The position numbers and the translations under genes are program-made. Shown here in pieces: positions 53,004 through 61,373 of a stretch of 64,000 nucleotides of DNA (positions within the stretch are counted from its first letter, which is position 1; each line of letters begins with the position of its first letter). The stretch is from Cryobacterium sp. PH31-AA6 (lineage in GTDB: Bacteria; Actinomycetota; Actinomycetes; Actinomycetales; Microbacteriaceae), in NCBI RefSeq assembly GCF_030063195.1, contig NZ_JASISS010000002.1:124001-188000 (forward strand), in the 5' to 3' direction. Below the pieces are notes generated by a model. It saw only the letters and a program-made list of their open reading frames with translations, did not search any database and was not told the origin of the DNA.

Positions 53004-53657
53004 ATGCCCGATCTCACACTGCACGGCGGCGTCGGTAGCCGCGTTGACGCCGAGATCGAGGTAAAGCGATCCAGATTTCTCTGCCGCCTGGTCCGAACCG
53101 CGACCGAGGATGCCGCGCGTGCTGCGATCGACGACGCACGCAAGGAACACTGGAATGCTCGCCACCACTGCTCGGCATTCGTGATCGGGCCGACCGGGGC
53201 TCCCGATCAGGTGCGTCGTTCCAGTGACGACGGTGAACCGTCAGGAACCGCGGGTCGGCCCATGCTCGAGGCGTTGTCCGGGCGCGATTTCGTCGACTGC
53301 GTAGCCGTCGTCACCCGCTATTTCGGCGGCACGCTTCTCGGTGCCGGCGGCCTCGTGCGCGCCTACTCTGAGGCGGTTCTGACCGCGATCGACCAGGCCC
53401 AGTCTCTTGGGCTGGTCGTGGAGCTCGAACGCCGTGAACTGTTCACGCTCGCACTCCCCCACTCGGATGCCGGTCGTATCGAGGCCGAATTGCGCCAGCG
53501 CGGAGTGCTCATCCTGGGTACGGACTACGGTCAGGCGGCCGTGCTCCACATTGCGGACGACGACGCCGCACGTCTGGCCGCGATCGTCGCCCGTGTGACG
53601 GCCGGAAGCGCACAACTGGAGCCCGTCGGCCACGAATGGGTCGACGTCGAACGGTAG
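53004..53657 (+). CDS. YigZ/IMPACT-family (UPF0029) protein, 217 aa
   Basis: UPF0029 signature: KRSRFLCRLVRTATEDAARA, ARHHCSAFVIGPTGAPDQVR, SSDDGEPSGTAGRPMLEALS, VAVVTRYFGGTLLGAGGLVR. A C-terminal DUF1949-like ferredoxin-fold domain follows. The ATG is chosen because it begins the conserved domain; an ATG six codons upstream is possible. The family is linked to translation and stress in eukaryotes (IMPACT); in bacteria function is unclear. Positions 52779-53003 hold nothing recognisable. Confidence 0.94.
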   Translation: MPDLTLHGGVGSRVDAEIEVKRSRFLCRLVRTATEDAARAAIDDARKEHWNARHHCSAFVIGPTGAPDQVRRSSDDGEPSGTAGRPMLEALSGRDFVDCVAVVTRYFGGTLLGAGGLVRAYSEAVLTAIDQAQSLGLVVELERRELFTLALPHSDAGRIEAELRQRGVLILGTDYGQAAVLHIADDDAARLAAIVARVTAGSAQLEPVGHEWVDVER

Positions 53658-53823
53658 TCACGCCACGGCCTCGGGCCCACAGGGGCTCCCCGGCGGCGCC
53701 TCAGCTTTGCGGGATGCGGCACGCCTCGCACTGCCCGGGAGGCGGTGGCGGTTGCGGTAGAAGGTTGCCTGTCGGAGCGATGCGCTTCGTCATGCGGTCG
53801 GCAATGTCTCCTTGTGCTTCGGG

Positions 53824-54966
53824 TCAGGTTCCTCCACCCGGTGGTTGGCCTGCAAGTCCTGGTTCGGTGGGTAGCGTGATCGTGAAGCTGGACCCAGTGC
53901 CGGCTCCAGCGCTCTCGACTCGGATGCGACCACCGTGCGCCTCAACCAGGGCCCGCGAGATGGCCAGTCCGATGCCGCTGCCGCCCCGGGCCCGAGAGCG
54001 GCCGGAGTCCACGCGGTAAAATCTTTCAAAGACCCGTGGCAGGTGCTCGGCCGCGATGCCTTCGCCGGTGTCGGTGACGCGTAGCCGGGCGGTGTCGTTG
54101 CTGCAGGCGGCGCTCAGAGTGACCCGACCCCCGGCCGCGGTGTGGCGTAGCGCGTTCTCGAGCAGGTTGGTCAGGATCTCCTGGAACCGATCCGGGTCTG
54201 CCATGACGACGCAGTCGTGCGGAATATCACAGGCCAGGGTCACGCCGTGTTCCTGAAAGGACCGGGCGGCAGAGGCACTGGCGGTTTCAAGCAACTCCGT
54301 GACGTGAACCCGCTTCAGTCGAAGCTCGTAGCGGCGTTCCTCGATGACCGAGACGCGGGCGATGTCGCCGACCAGTCGTTCCACACGGCTCAGTTCGGCC
54401 TCGATCACGGCGTAGGTTTCCCGGTTTGCGGTCAGCACGCCGTCGGCCAGCGCCTCATGGTATCCGCGGATCGTGGTCAGCGGCGTCCGGAGTTCGTGGG
54501 CCAGGTCGCGCAGGATCTCGACCCGCGTGCGTTCGGTGGCTGCGAGAGTGCGGGCCATCCGGTTGAAGGCCTGGCCGACCGCGTCAAACTCAACTCCGAG
54601 CCCGGATTCGGTCAGCCGCGCGTCGTATTGGCCCTCGGCAAGGTCTGAAGCAGCCCGCGCCATCGCCGTGATCGGGCCCATTACCCGGCGGGTGACGTAC
54701 CAGCTGACCGCCAGTCCGGCGAGGGCGGCCACCAGGATGCCGATCAGCAAGGAGGTCAGCGTCGCACCGGCGAACGCGATCTGCAGGTGCCGCGCGAGGT
54801 CCTCGGGGATCGGTCCGACGGTCTGGTCGATGTGGGCACGAAACAGTCCTGGTGCGAGCAACAGTGAAACTGTGAGCAGGGTGACGCTGCCGGCCAGGAT
54901 GACCAGCCCCTGGGCCATCAGCAGTTTGGGCCCGAAGCCCGCTGCCGGGCGCCGTCTGCCGCCCAT
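53824..54966 (-). CDS. HAMP-containing sensor histidine kinase, 380 aa
   Basis: TM1 at about residues 17-40, an extracytoplasmic loop of only about 25 residues, TM2 at about 66-91, HAMP (VTRRVMGPITAMARAASDLA), HisKA with LRDLAHELRTPLTTIRGYHE (His157), N box LENALRHTA, GIGLAISRALVEAHGG. The layout is BaeS-like. Its ATG overlaps the regulator stop by one base. It forms an operon with a response regulator, a PepSY-like membrane protein and a SHOCT protein. Confidence 0.94.
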   Translation of the reverse strand: MGGRRRPAAGFGPKLLMAQGLVILAGSVTLLTVSLLLAPGLFRAHIDQTVGPIPEDLARHLQIAFAGATLTSLLIGILVAALAGLAVSWYVTRRVMGPITAMARAASDLAEGQYDARLTESGLGVEFDAVGQAFNRMARTLAATERTRVEILRDLAHELRTPLTTIRGYHEALADGVLTANRETYAVIEAELSRVERLVGDIARVSVIEERRYELRLKRVHVTELLETASASAARSFQEHGVTLACDIPHDCVVMADPDRFQEILTNLLENALRHTAAGGRVTLSAACSNDTARLRVTDTGEGIAAEHLPRVFERFYRVDSGRSRARGGSGIGLAISRALVEAHGGRIRVESAGAGTGSSFTITLPTEPGLAGQPPGGGT

Positions 54967-55703
54967 CAGCCCGCGCCCATCCGGTAGCCGACCCCGCGGA
55001 TCGTGCGAATGTAGCGCGGCGCCTGGGGATCGTCGCCGAGTTTGCGACGCAGGTTGGCCACGTGGACCTCGACCACATGGTCGTCACCGAACCAGTCTCC
55101 ACCCCAGACATCCTCGAGCAGGAGACGCCGCGCGAAGACCCTGCGCGGATGGGCCGATAGCCCCTCCAGCAGGTCGAATTCGGTGCGGGTCAACTCGACC
55201 AACTCGCCGTCGAGCAGCACCTCCCGAGCCACTGGATCGATCTGGAGGGCGCCGAACCGCCGGATCGGCTCGATACCGGGATCCGCTGCGTGAGGACGGC
55301 GCAGCATCGCCCGAATCCGTGCGACGAGCTCTCGCGGAGAAAACGGCTTGCCGATGTAGTCGTCGGCGCCCACCGACAGGCCGATCAAACGGTCGATCTC
55401 CTCGATCCGCGCGGTCAGCATGACGACGTAGGCATCGGAAAAGGTTCGGATCTGGCGGCAGACCTCGATCCCGTCCATTCCTGGGAGCATGAGATCGAGT
55501 ACTACGACGTCCGGCCGCCAGGACCGGGTCAGCTCCACAGCCGTTTCGCCGTCACCCGCAACATCGACGAGGAAGCCCTCTCGCTCCAGGTAGCTGGCGA
55601 CCAGCTGGGAGATGGACGGGTCGTCCTCCACGACCAGAACCCGCGCCCCTGACGGGTGCGGGTCCTGGCGGGCTGGCCCAGGGGACGGGGTTGCGCCGCT
55701 CAC
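54966..55703 (-). CDS. OmpR/PhoB-family response regulator, 245 aa
   Basis: A short N-terminal extension (MSGATPSPGPARQDPHPSGA) precedes the receiver: VLVVEDDPSISQL, D70 in VVVLDLMLPGMDGIEV, TARIEE, DYIGKPFSPRELVARIRAML. The winged helix includes LTRTEFDLLEGLSAHPRRVF and VVEVHVANLRRKLGDDPQAP. It overlaps the PepSY-like gene by 4 bp. Tandem CTCAA repeats 11 bp apart upstream of the operon (56718-56733) are candidate binding sites. Confidence 0.94.
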   Translation of the reverse strand: MSGATPSPGPARQDPHPSGARVLVVEDDPSISQLVASYLEREGFLVDVAGDGETAVELTRSWRPDVVVLDLMLPGMDGIEVCRQIRTFSDAYVVMLTARIEEIDRLIGLSVGADDYIGKPFSPRELVARIRAMLRRPHAADPGIEPIRRFGALQIDPVAREVLLDGELVELTRTEFDLLEGLSAHPRRVFARRLLLEDVWGGDWFGDDHVVEVHVANLRRKLGDDPQAPRYIRTIRGVGYRMGAG

Positions 55704-56359
55704 GAGTGCTCCGACATCTCCACGAAATCACCGTGCCAGGAGTGGAACCACACATCACCGGTGCTGGCACGTACCGACAGCATCCCGGTGATCTCACCAT
55801 CGCGCACGGTGTGAAGCGTGTAATATCCGGGGAACTTTGTGGCGTCCTCGGAGGTGAGCCCCTCGTCGTGGTCCGCCAGCCAGCGATCGGCGATCTGCTG
55901 GGCCTGGGTGGCGCTCATGTCCGACTCCGAGCCGGCACTGCCGCCCATCATCGAGAACCGGGTGTTCCACATCGTGGCCGGACCCATCTCGGGCTGCACC
56001 GCCCCGGAGCGGGAATTGATGAGCACTTCGGTGACCTTCGACCCGTCGGGCTCCTGCAGGTCAGCGTAGTAGTGGTTCTCAAACCGCATCACCTCGCCGA
56101 CCTCCAGCCCGGGCTGGAGGGTCTCCGCATAGGCTGCGGCTCGCTCCCTGGCCTGCTTGAGGTTCTCAACCGGGCCGGCTCCGTCGTCCACCCAGCCGTT
56201 ACCGCCCATCCCGCTCTGATCCCAGCCGGACCCCGGACCCCAGCCGGAAGAGGGCTGCTGGCTGACCAGCCAGCCCCCTGAGATCAGTAGTGCGACCAGC
56301 GCGACAGCCGGAATCCACCACCTGCGACGCCAACCACCTCTGGTGTCTGTGCTTGCCAT
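55700..56359 (-). CDS. Membrane-anchored PepSY-like domain protein, 219 aa
   Basis: A signal anchor (WWIPAVALVALLISGGWLVS, residues about 14-33) and a Gly/Ser/Trp-rich linker precede a PepSY-type domain (ARERAAAYAETLQPGLEVGE, ENHYYADLQEPDGSKVTEVL, GAVQPEMGPATMWNTRFSMM). A second module ending GEITGMLSVRASTGDVWFHS follows. The domain would sit outside the membrane. Position between SHOCT protein and response regulator suggests a sensor accessory or periplasmic inhibitor; function is not known. The ATG is preceded by GAGGCC. Confidence 0.8.
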   Translation of the reverse strand: MASTDTRGGWRRRWWIPAVALVALLISGGWLVSQQPSSGWGPGSGWDQSGMGGNGWVDDGAGPVENLKQARERAAAYAETLQPGLEVGEVMRFENHYYADLQEPDGSKVTEVLINSRSGAVQPEMGPATMWNTRFSMMGGSAGSESDMSATQAQQIADRWLADHDEGLTSEDATKFPGYYTLHTVRDGEITGMLSVRASTGDVWFHSWHGDFVEMSEHS

Positions 56360-56366
56360 GATGGCC

Positions 56367-56639
56367 TCACTGTCCCATGCTCTTCGGCGAACGTCCTGAG
56401 CGGAGGGTTTCACGCGTGCGGTGGTAGGTGTCCTCGTCGATCTCACCGGCGGCGAACCGGCGGTCGAGCACCTGATCGGCGCTCTCCTGCCACCCGCTGT
56501 CCTGGCGAGACTGAGGCTGGTTTCTTCCGGGGCTGAAGGCACGCGCCACCAACCAGACGATCAAAACCAGTAGGGCAACCCAGAAGATCGCCATGGCAAT
56601 CCAACCGCCGACACCCATTCCCCATCCATAACCCATCAT
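56367..56639 (-). CDS. SHOCT-domain small membrane protein, 90 aa
   Basis: An N-terminal Met/Gly-rich stretch (MGYGWGMGVGGW) and one membrane helix (IAMAIFWVALLVLIVWLVAR) are followed by a C-terminal SHOCT motif (DQVLDRRFAAGEIDEDTYHR). AGAGGAG lies six bases before the ATG at 56639; a GTG one codon upstream is also close. It is the first gene of the SHOCT-PepSY-regulator-kinase operon. SHOCT domains are oligomerisation modules of unknown specificity. Confidence 0.85.
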   Translation of the reverse strand: MMGYGWGMGVGGWIAMAIFWVALLVLIVWLVARAFSPGRNQPQSRQDSGWQESADQVLDRRFAAGEIDEDTYHRTRETLRSGRSPKSMGQ

Positions 56640-56717
56640 CACGAACTCCTCTCTTCGTTACCTTGTGTTGATAACTCCATCCTCCGCCACCGCCCTCAGG
56701 GTCCTGTCCGGTCTTTC

Positions 56718-56733
56718 CTCAAGATCGGCTCAA
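56718..56733. promoter_or_regulatory. Candidate response-regulator site upstream of the SHOCT operon
   Basis: CTCAA at 56718-56722 is repeated at 56729-56733, an 11-bp step (TTGAG on the transcribed strand). It lies about 80-95 bp upstream of the SHOCT start, where an OmpR-family regulator could bind. Short and unproven. Confidence 0.35.
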
Positions 56734-56783
56734 CATCGATCAGGGCCGTGCGAAGAAGAGGCTGTGCACCCCGTGGTAACGGC

Positions 56784-57776
56784 TCACGCCCGCAGCAGCA
56801 CCTTACCGATTCGCCCGGCCTCGCCGCTCGCTGCGACCGCAGCACCGATCTCATCGAGGTCGAAGGTCGCCGACACCGGCAGGGTCAGCGTTCCGTCGAG
56901 AACTCGCCCCATCAGCTCCTGGAAGAGCTGCCCCTTGATTTCGGCGGGCATCTCTCGGCTGACGACGCTGCCCCAGAAGCCCTTGACCGTGGCCTGGTTG
57001 AAGATGAGGTCGCCGGAGGCGAGCTGGAGGCTCGGCGACGCCATCGCGCCGAAGACCACGAGAGTGCCGTTGGTCGCCAGGGCGGACAGGACGTCGCCCG
57101 CGGATGTGCCTCCGACGGAGTCGACGCCCACGTTGATGGGGGCGCCGCCAGTGATTTCGGCGAGAGTGGCGCGCCAGTCGTCGGTGTCGGTGGCGATGAC
57201 GCGCTCGATGCCCTGGGCGCGGAGTTCGTCGACACCGGCTGCTCGACGGACGAGCCCGACGACGTTGATGCCACGTGCCTTGCCCAGCTGCGCGACCATC
57301 CGGCCCACTGCGCCGTTGGCGGCGTTCTGAATGAGCCAGTCCCCCGCGTGGAGGTCGAGAGAATGCAACAGGCTGATGGCGCTGAACGGCATGGAGACAA
57401 GTTGGGCCGCGGACTCGTCAGGCAGGCCATCCGGCACCCGGATGAGACCGGCCGCATCGGCCACGAAATGCTCGGCCCACACGCCGAAGGTTCCGCCCGT
57501 GGCGACCCGCTGGCCGACCTCAAGCTGATCGACGCCGGCGCCGAGCGCATCTACGACGCCGACGGCCTCGGTTCCCGCCAGGGCCGGCAGGTCGGGCTTG
57601 AAGCCGTAGGTGCCGCGCACGGTCCAGAGATCATGGTTGTGGATGGCTGAGAGCAGGGTGCGTACGCGGACCTGGCCGGGGCCGGGCTGCGGGAGAGGTT
57701 GTTCCTCGACCGTGAGGACAACGGCGGGGTCGCCGAACTCGTGGTGGACGAGGGCGCGCATCGTATTGGCGGTCAT
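56784..57776 (-). CDS. Zinc-independent quinone-oxidoreductase-like MDR enzyme, 330 aa
   Basis: Medium-chain dehydrogenase/reductase fold: RALVHHEFGDPAVVLTVEEQ, ALAGTEAVGVVDALGAGVDQ, the GDWLIQNAANGAVGRMVAQL cofactor loop (AANGAVG), and a final FDLDEIGAAVAASGEAGRIG. The catalytic zinc cysteine is absent, as in quinone reductase/enoyl-reductase branches. NADPH is the probable cofactor. It lies 4 bp after the ohr gene stop, so it joins the OhrR-Ohr peroxide-stress operon. Confidence 0.9.
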   Translation of the reverse strand: MTANTMRALVHHEFGDPAVVLTVEEQPLPQPGPGQVRVRTLLSAIHNHDLWTVRGTYGFKPDLPALAGTEAVGVVDALGAGVDQLEVGQRVATGGTFGVWAEHFVADAAGLIRVPDGLPDESAAQLVSMPFSAISLLHSLDLHAGDWLIQNAANGAVGRMVAQLGKARGINVVGLVRRAAGVDELRAQGIERVIATDTDDWRATLAEITGGAPINVGVDSVGGTSAGDVLSALATNGTLVVFGAMASPSLQLASGDLIFNQATVKGFWGSVVSREMPAEIKGQLFQELMGRVLDGTLTLPVSATFDLDEIGAAVAASGEAGRIGKVLLRA

Positions 57777-57780
57777 CTGC

Positions 57781-58203
57781 TCAATCCTCCGAAACCGTGA
57801 TGGTGACGTCGATGTTTCCGCGTGTGGCGTTGGAGTACGGGCAGACCTGGTGGGCTGCGTCCGCGAGCGACTGGGCCTGGTCGAGCTCGATCCCGGGCAG
57901 CACGACCTCCAGCAGCACGGAGAGCTGGTAGCCGCCCGCTCCGTTCGGGCTGATCTGAACGCGGCTACCGACCGATGAGTCCGAGAGCTTCACCTTCTGG
58001 CCGCGCGCGACGGACTGCAGAGCAGAGTGGAAGCATGCGGCATACCCGGCGGCGAAGAGCTGCTCGGGATTTGTGCCGGTGCCGGAGCCACCCATCTCTT
58101 TCGGGATGGCGAGGTCGAGGGCGAACGAGTCGTCGCTGGTGGCGACGCGCCCGTCGCGGCCGGCGCCCGTTGAGAGTGCTTCTGCGGTGTAGAGAACGTT
58201 CAT
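57781..58203 (-). CDS. ohr: Organic hydroperoxide reductase Ohr/OsmC family, 140 aa
   Basis: Ohr motifs: YTAEALSTGAGRDGRV, TNPEQLFAAGYAACFHSAL with the first reactive cysteine C57, and VCPYSNATRGNIDVTI with the second, C121. Both cysteines required for lipid-hydroperoxide reduction are present. The start overlaps the stop of ohrR by 4 bp. Length is standard for Ohr rather than the longer OsmC branch. Confidence 0.95.
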   Translation of the reverse strand: MNVLYTAEALSTGAGRDGRVATSDDSFALDLAIPKEMGGSGTGTNPEQLFAAGYAACFHSALQSVARGQKVKLSDSSVGSRVQISPNGAGGYQLSVLLEVVLPGIELDQAQSLADAAHQVCPYSNATRGNIDVTITVSED

Positions 58204-58676
58204 TGCTGCTTTTCTGCTTTCGGTTCAGTTTCGTCGCCCGTGTGCTGAGGGCTCACGGCGTGCATCGTCTCGGTGAGACGGTGAAGTGTTTCGATGAGGG
58301 CGGTGGCGGATTGTTCGTCGGGCAGCCCTGTGCCAGCGGCGATCCTGGCCGGAATGTGAGCCAGTTCGGCTCGGAGGTCATGACCTCGATCGCCGACCGT
58401 CACGGTCACGATGCGCTCGTCGAGGAGTCGTCGCTCGCGCCGGACCAGACCCGCCTGCTCCATCCGCCGGAGCAGCGGCGAGAGCGTTCCCGAATCCAGC
58501 TGCAGGTGCTCCCCCAGCGATGACACCGTCTGATCGCCCTCGATCCACAACGTCACCAGCACCAGGTACTGCGGATAGGTCAACTTCCACGGTTCGAGGA
58601 GGGAACGATAGGCCTGGGTCGTCGCTCGGGTGGCGGAGTACAGGGCGAAACACACCATCTCATCGGTTACGGGCAT
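58200..58676 (-). CDS. ohrR: MarR-family organic-hydroperoxide sensor OhrR, 158 aa
   Basis: The start MPVTDEMVCFALYSATRATT places the sensing cysteine at position 9 exactly where OhrR proteins have it. TYPQYLVLVTLWIEGDQTVS, LGEHLQLDSGTLSPLLRRME and ERRLLDERIVTVTVGDRGHD form the MarR winged helix. ATG 58676 is chosen over an upstream ATG because it matches the family N terminus. A perfect 20-bp palindrome lies 20 bp upstream and should be its own operator. Confidence 0.95.
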   Translation of the reverse strand: MPVTDEMVCFALYSATRATTQAYRSLLEPWKLTYPQYLVLVTLWIEGDQTVSSLGEHLQLDSGTLSPLLRRMEQAGLVRRERRLLDERIVTVTVGDRGHDLRAELAHIPARIAAGTGLPDEQSATALIETLHRLTETMHAVSPQHTGDETEPKAEKQQ

Positions 58677-58696
58677 GGTTATATCATTGCACGCAA

Positions 58697-58716
58697 TTGA
58701 ATTGTGCACAATTCAA
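58697..58716. promoter_or_regulatory. Probable OhrR operator, perfect 20-bp palindrome
   Basis: TTGAATTGTGCACAATTCAA is identical to its reverse complement, sits 20 bp upstream of the ohrR ATG, and contains the ACAATT/AATTGT arms typical of OhrR operators. A partial second copy (CGCAATTGAATT) overlaps its left side. The remaining 58717-58829 holds no gene. Confidence 0.8.
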
Positions 58717-58829
58717 GTACAGCGAGTGGGGGCCAGGGACGCGCTCGTCGTGCCGAGCGGCGTCCGTGAGACCGGCCCTACCCGGTAGGCAGCGGAGGGA
58801 GCAAGACGAGGGCGACTACGAGTGCCGGC

Positions 58830-60116
58830 TCACTCGCCGTGCGTCCGCACGCGGGTCGCGATGGTCTGCTCGATGATGATCGCCGCGGCGACCGATACAG
58901 CGACGATCACGGTGAGAAGGTCGTTCTGAAGTTTCAGGGTCGTGAAGGGGATCAGGATCGCGAGATCGAGCACGATTGTCAGTATTGGAACCCAGGATTT
59001 CGCCTGGATCTTCGACCGGAGGTGGCGGATGACCGCCCACTGTACGGAGATGTCCATGGCCAGGTAGAGGAATGCGCCCATCGAGGCGATCTGGCTGAGG
59101 TCGAGGAATGCGGTGGCCAGGATGCCGAGACTCGCCGTGATGATCATCGGCTGGTGCGAGATGCTCCTGGGTAGTGATGGCGCCTGCTTCATCTCCTGCA
59201 GCATCTCGTAGAGGCGTGACACCGAGTAGAGGCTGGCGAGGAGACCCGACAGGGTCGCGACGACGGCGATCGCGACGGTGATCCCGACTCCCCACGCGCC
59301 GAAGAGAGGTTCGGCGGCTTGCGCGAGCGCGTAGTCGCGCGCTTTGACGACACCGTCGGCGCCGATGCTCGACGCCACCGACACGGTGATGAGCAGATAC
59401 AGAATCGTGCAGATGAGCAGCGAGATGATGATCGACCGGGCGATATTCTTCTTCGGGTCGCGGATGTCGTCGCCCTGGTTGGTGATGGTGGTGAAGCCCT
59501 TGTAGGCGAGAACGCACAGTGTCGTGCCGGCCAGGAGCCCGGCGATGCCGAGGGAGCCACCGGACGATTTCGAGAAGAGCCCGTCGCCGGATACCGCAGT
59601 GCCGATGAGGCCGGCAATCGCGAGCACGGCGATGCCCAGGATCTTCAGCACCGCCGTGCTGGTCGCTGAGCCTTCGACGATCTTGTTGCCGATGAGGTTC
59701 ACGATCGCGGCGGCGACGATCGCGGCCACGCCCAGCACGGGCACGAGTATCGCGGAGTCCTGCAGGCCGAAGGGGCGAAGCAGGTAGGTGCCGAATGTGC
59801 GCGCGAGGAGGCTCTCCGCGACCACCATCGACACGTACATGAACAGCGAGAATGACCCGGCGACCACACCTGATCCATACGCATCCTTCAACAGCATTGC
59901 GATGCCGCCGGAGGAAGGGTTCACGCTCGAGTAGCGCACATAGGAATAGGAACTCACTCCGGCGACAATGGCGCCGAGGAGGAACGCGAGTGGGAACCAG
60001 TCTCCGGCGAATTCGGCGACCTGGCCGACGAGTGCGAAGATCCCCGCGCCGATCATCACCCCGGTACCGAGTGAGATCGATCCTGTCAGTGAAATCTTGT
60101 CTGCGCGCTTGGACAT
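58830..60116 (-). CDS. APC-family amino-acid/polyamine permease, 428 aa
   Basis: APC fold from the first helix: LTGSISLGTGVMIGAGIFAL with the unwound GAG-type helix 1, AIVAGVSSYSYVRYSSVNPS, YVSMVVAESLLARTFGTYLL, and TTLCVLAYKGFTTITNQGDD on helix 6. Twelve helices are expected. Substrate not assignable. A 21-bp palindrome covers the start codon, with no clear ribosome site, implying tight regulation. The gene stands alone between ohrR and a divergent dehydrogenase. Confidence 0.92.
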   Translation of the reverse strand: MSKRADKISLTGSISLGTGVMIGAGIFALVGQVAEFAGDWFPLAFLLGAIVAGVSSYSYVRYSSVNPSSGGIAMLLKDAYGSGVVAGSFSLFMYVSMVVAESLLARTFGTYLLRPFGLQDSAILVPVLGVAAIVAAAIVNLIGNKIVEGSATSTAVLKILGIAVLAIAGLIGTAVSGDGLFSKSSGGSLGIAGLLAGTTLCVLAYKGFTTITNQGDDIRDPKKNIARSIIISLLICTILYLLITVSVASSIGADGVVKARDYALAQAAEPLFGAWGVGITVAIAVVATLSGLLASLYSVSRLYEMLQEMKQAPSLPRSISHQPMIITASLGILATAFLDLSQIASMGAFLYLAMDISVQWAVIRHLRSKIQAKSWVPILTIVLDLAILIPFTTLKLQNDLLTVIVAVSVAAAIIIEQTIATRVRTHGE

Positions 60117-60134
60117 GGGGACATTGTCCCCATG
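60114..60134. promoter_or_regulatory. 21-bp perfect palindrome over the APC permease start codon
   Basis: The arms CATGGGGACA and TGTCCCCATG (60114-60123 and 60125-60134) are perfect reverse complements around one central base, and include the permease ATG. It may be an operator, or an mRNA hairpin that hides the start codon. Confidence 0.6.
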
Positions 60135-60235
60135 GCTGTGCCTTCTCTGCTCGGACCGTTGACGGCGAGTCGGCCAAAACGACCGTGGTTCACGTCGTCC
60201 GACCGTCCCGCTGTCCCTCCTGAGAGACTGGAGTG

Positions 60236-61351
60236 ATGAGCAAGCGACAGACTAATCACGCCCCCCGCGCGGACGCGGTGACCATGACCGCCGTCGTCAC
60301 CAACGGTGTTGGCGACTTCGACCAGCTTGTTGTGCGGGAGGTCCCCAGGCCCGCGGCCGGCCCCGGAGAGGTCCTCGTTCAGGTGCTCGCGGCCGGCGTC
60401 AACAACACCGATATCAACACTCGACTCGGCTGGTACTCGTCGACCGTGTCCACGCCCACCAACGAATCATCCGACGGGATCGACGATTTGGAGGCGGGTC
60501 GCACGGACGGCGGCTGGAACGGGGCAACACCGTTTCCGCTGATCCAGGGCGCTGACTGCTGCGGTCGTGTCGCCGCGGTCGGCGCCGGCGTCGACCAGGG
60601 AATCGTCGGCGCACGCGTGCTCATCCGTTCGTGCATGCCACTGGACCCGGCGGATTCACCCGCGACAGAGTGGCTCGGTTCAGATCGTGATGGCGCATTC
60701 GCACAGTTCACGGTTGTGCGGGCCCGCGACGTGTTCCCGGTCGAGACCACGTGGAGCGACGCCGAGCTCGCAACGATTCCCTGTGCCAACGGCACCGCGG
60801 AGAACATGGTGAGCCGCGCCGGGATCGCCGTGGGCACGCGGGTGCTCGTCCCCGGCGCATCGGGCGGCGTCGGATCGGCCGTCGTGCAGCTTGCGAAACG
60901 ACGTGGCGCGTACGTCATCGGGATCGCGAGCGGCGCGAAACGTGAGCGTGTCCTCGAGATCGGTGCGGACGAGGTCCTCGAGCGGGGCGAGGACCCGGTT
61001 GCGCGACTCGGCGCCCGGAGCATCGACGTCGTGATCGACAACGTGGCAGGCGACGGGTTTGGCAGCATGCTCGGCGTGCTCCGCAACGGAGGCGCCTATG
61101 TGACGTCTGGCGCAATCGCCGGCCCCATCGTCGAGCTCGACCTGCGAACGCTCTACCTGGCTGACCTGAGGCTCATCGGCTGTACCGCCTGGGACGAGCA
61201 TGTGTTCGCCGACGTCGTCTCGTACATCGAACGCGGCGAGATTCGACCGCTGCTCGAGCGCACCTACCCGCTGGACGACATCGTCGCCGCGCAGCGCGAT
61301 TTCCTGAAAAAGCGCCACGTGGGAAACGTTGTGCTGCTTCCGCCCGAGTGA
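60236..61351 (+). CDS. Zinc-type alcohol dehydrogenase-like MDR enzyme, 371 aa
   Basis: MDR fold: VVREVPRPAAGPGEVLVQVL, AAGVNNTDINTRLGWY, FPLIQGADCCGRVAAVGAGV, VLVPGASGGVGSAVVQLAKR (cofactor loop) and a C-terminal YPLDDIVAAQRDFLKKRHVG. The family usually begins MKAVV; here MTAVVTNGVGDF is preceded by a 14-residue tail. A cysteine-rich DCCGR segment replaces the typical zinc ligand context, so zinc binding is uncertain. GTG at 60233 is an alternative start. It is convergent with the right-hand sensor kinase. Confidence 0.88.
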   Translation: MSKRQTNHAPRADAVTMTAVVTNGVGDFDQLVVREVPRPAAGPGEVLVQVLAAGVNNTDINTRLGWYSSTVSTPTNESSDGIDDLEAGRTDGGWNGATPFPLIQGADCCGRVAAVGAGVDQGIVGARVLIRSCMPLDPADSPATEWLGSDRDGAFAQFTVVRARDVFPVETTWSDAELATIPCANGTAENMVSRAGIAVGTRVLVPGASGGVGSAVVQLAKRRGAYVIGIASGAKRERVLEIGADEVLERGEDPVARLGARSIDVVIDNVAGDGFGSMLGVLRNGGAYVTSGAIAGPIVELDLRTLYLADLRLIGCTAWDEHVFADVVSYIERGEIRPLLERTYPLDDIVAAQRDFLKKRHVGNVVLLPPE

Positions 61352-61373
61352 GAACGTCGGATCTTCCGAACGC

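Noticed and set aside
58816-60177. A 453-codon open frame on the minus strand, longer than the APC permease
   Set aside because: It is Arg/His-rich out-of-frame reading of the permease gene; the other frame has a clear APC fold and helices.
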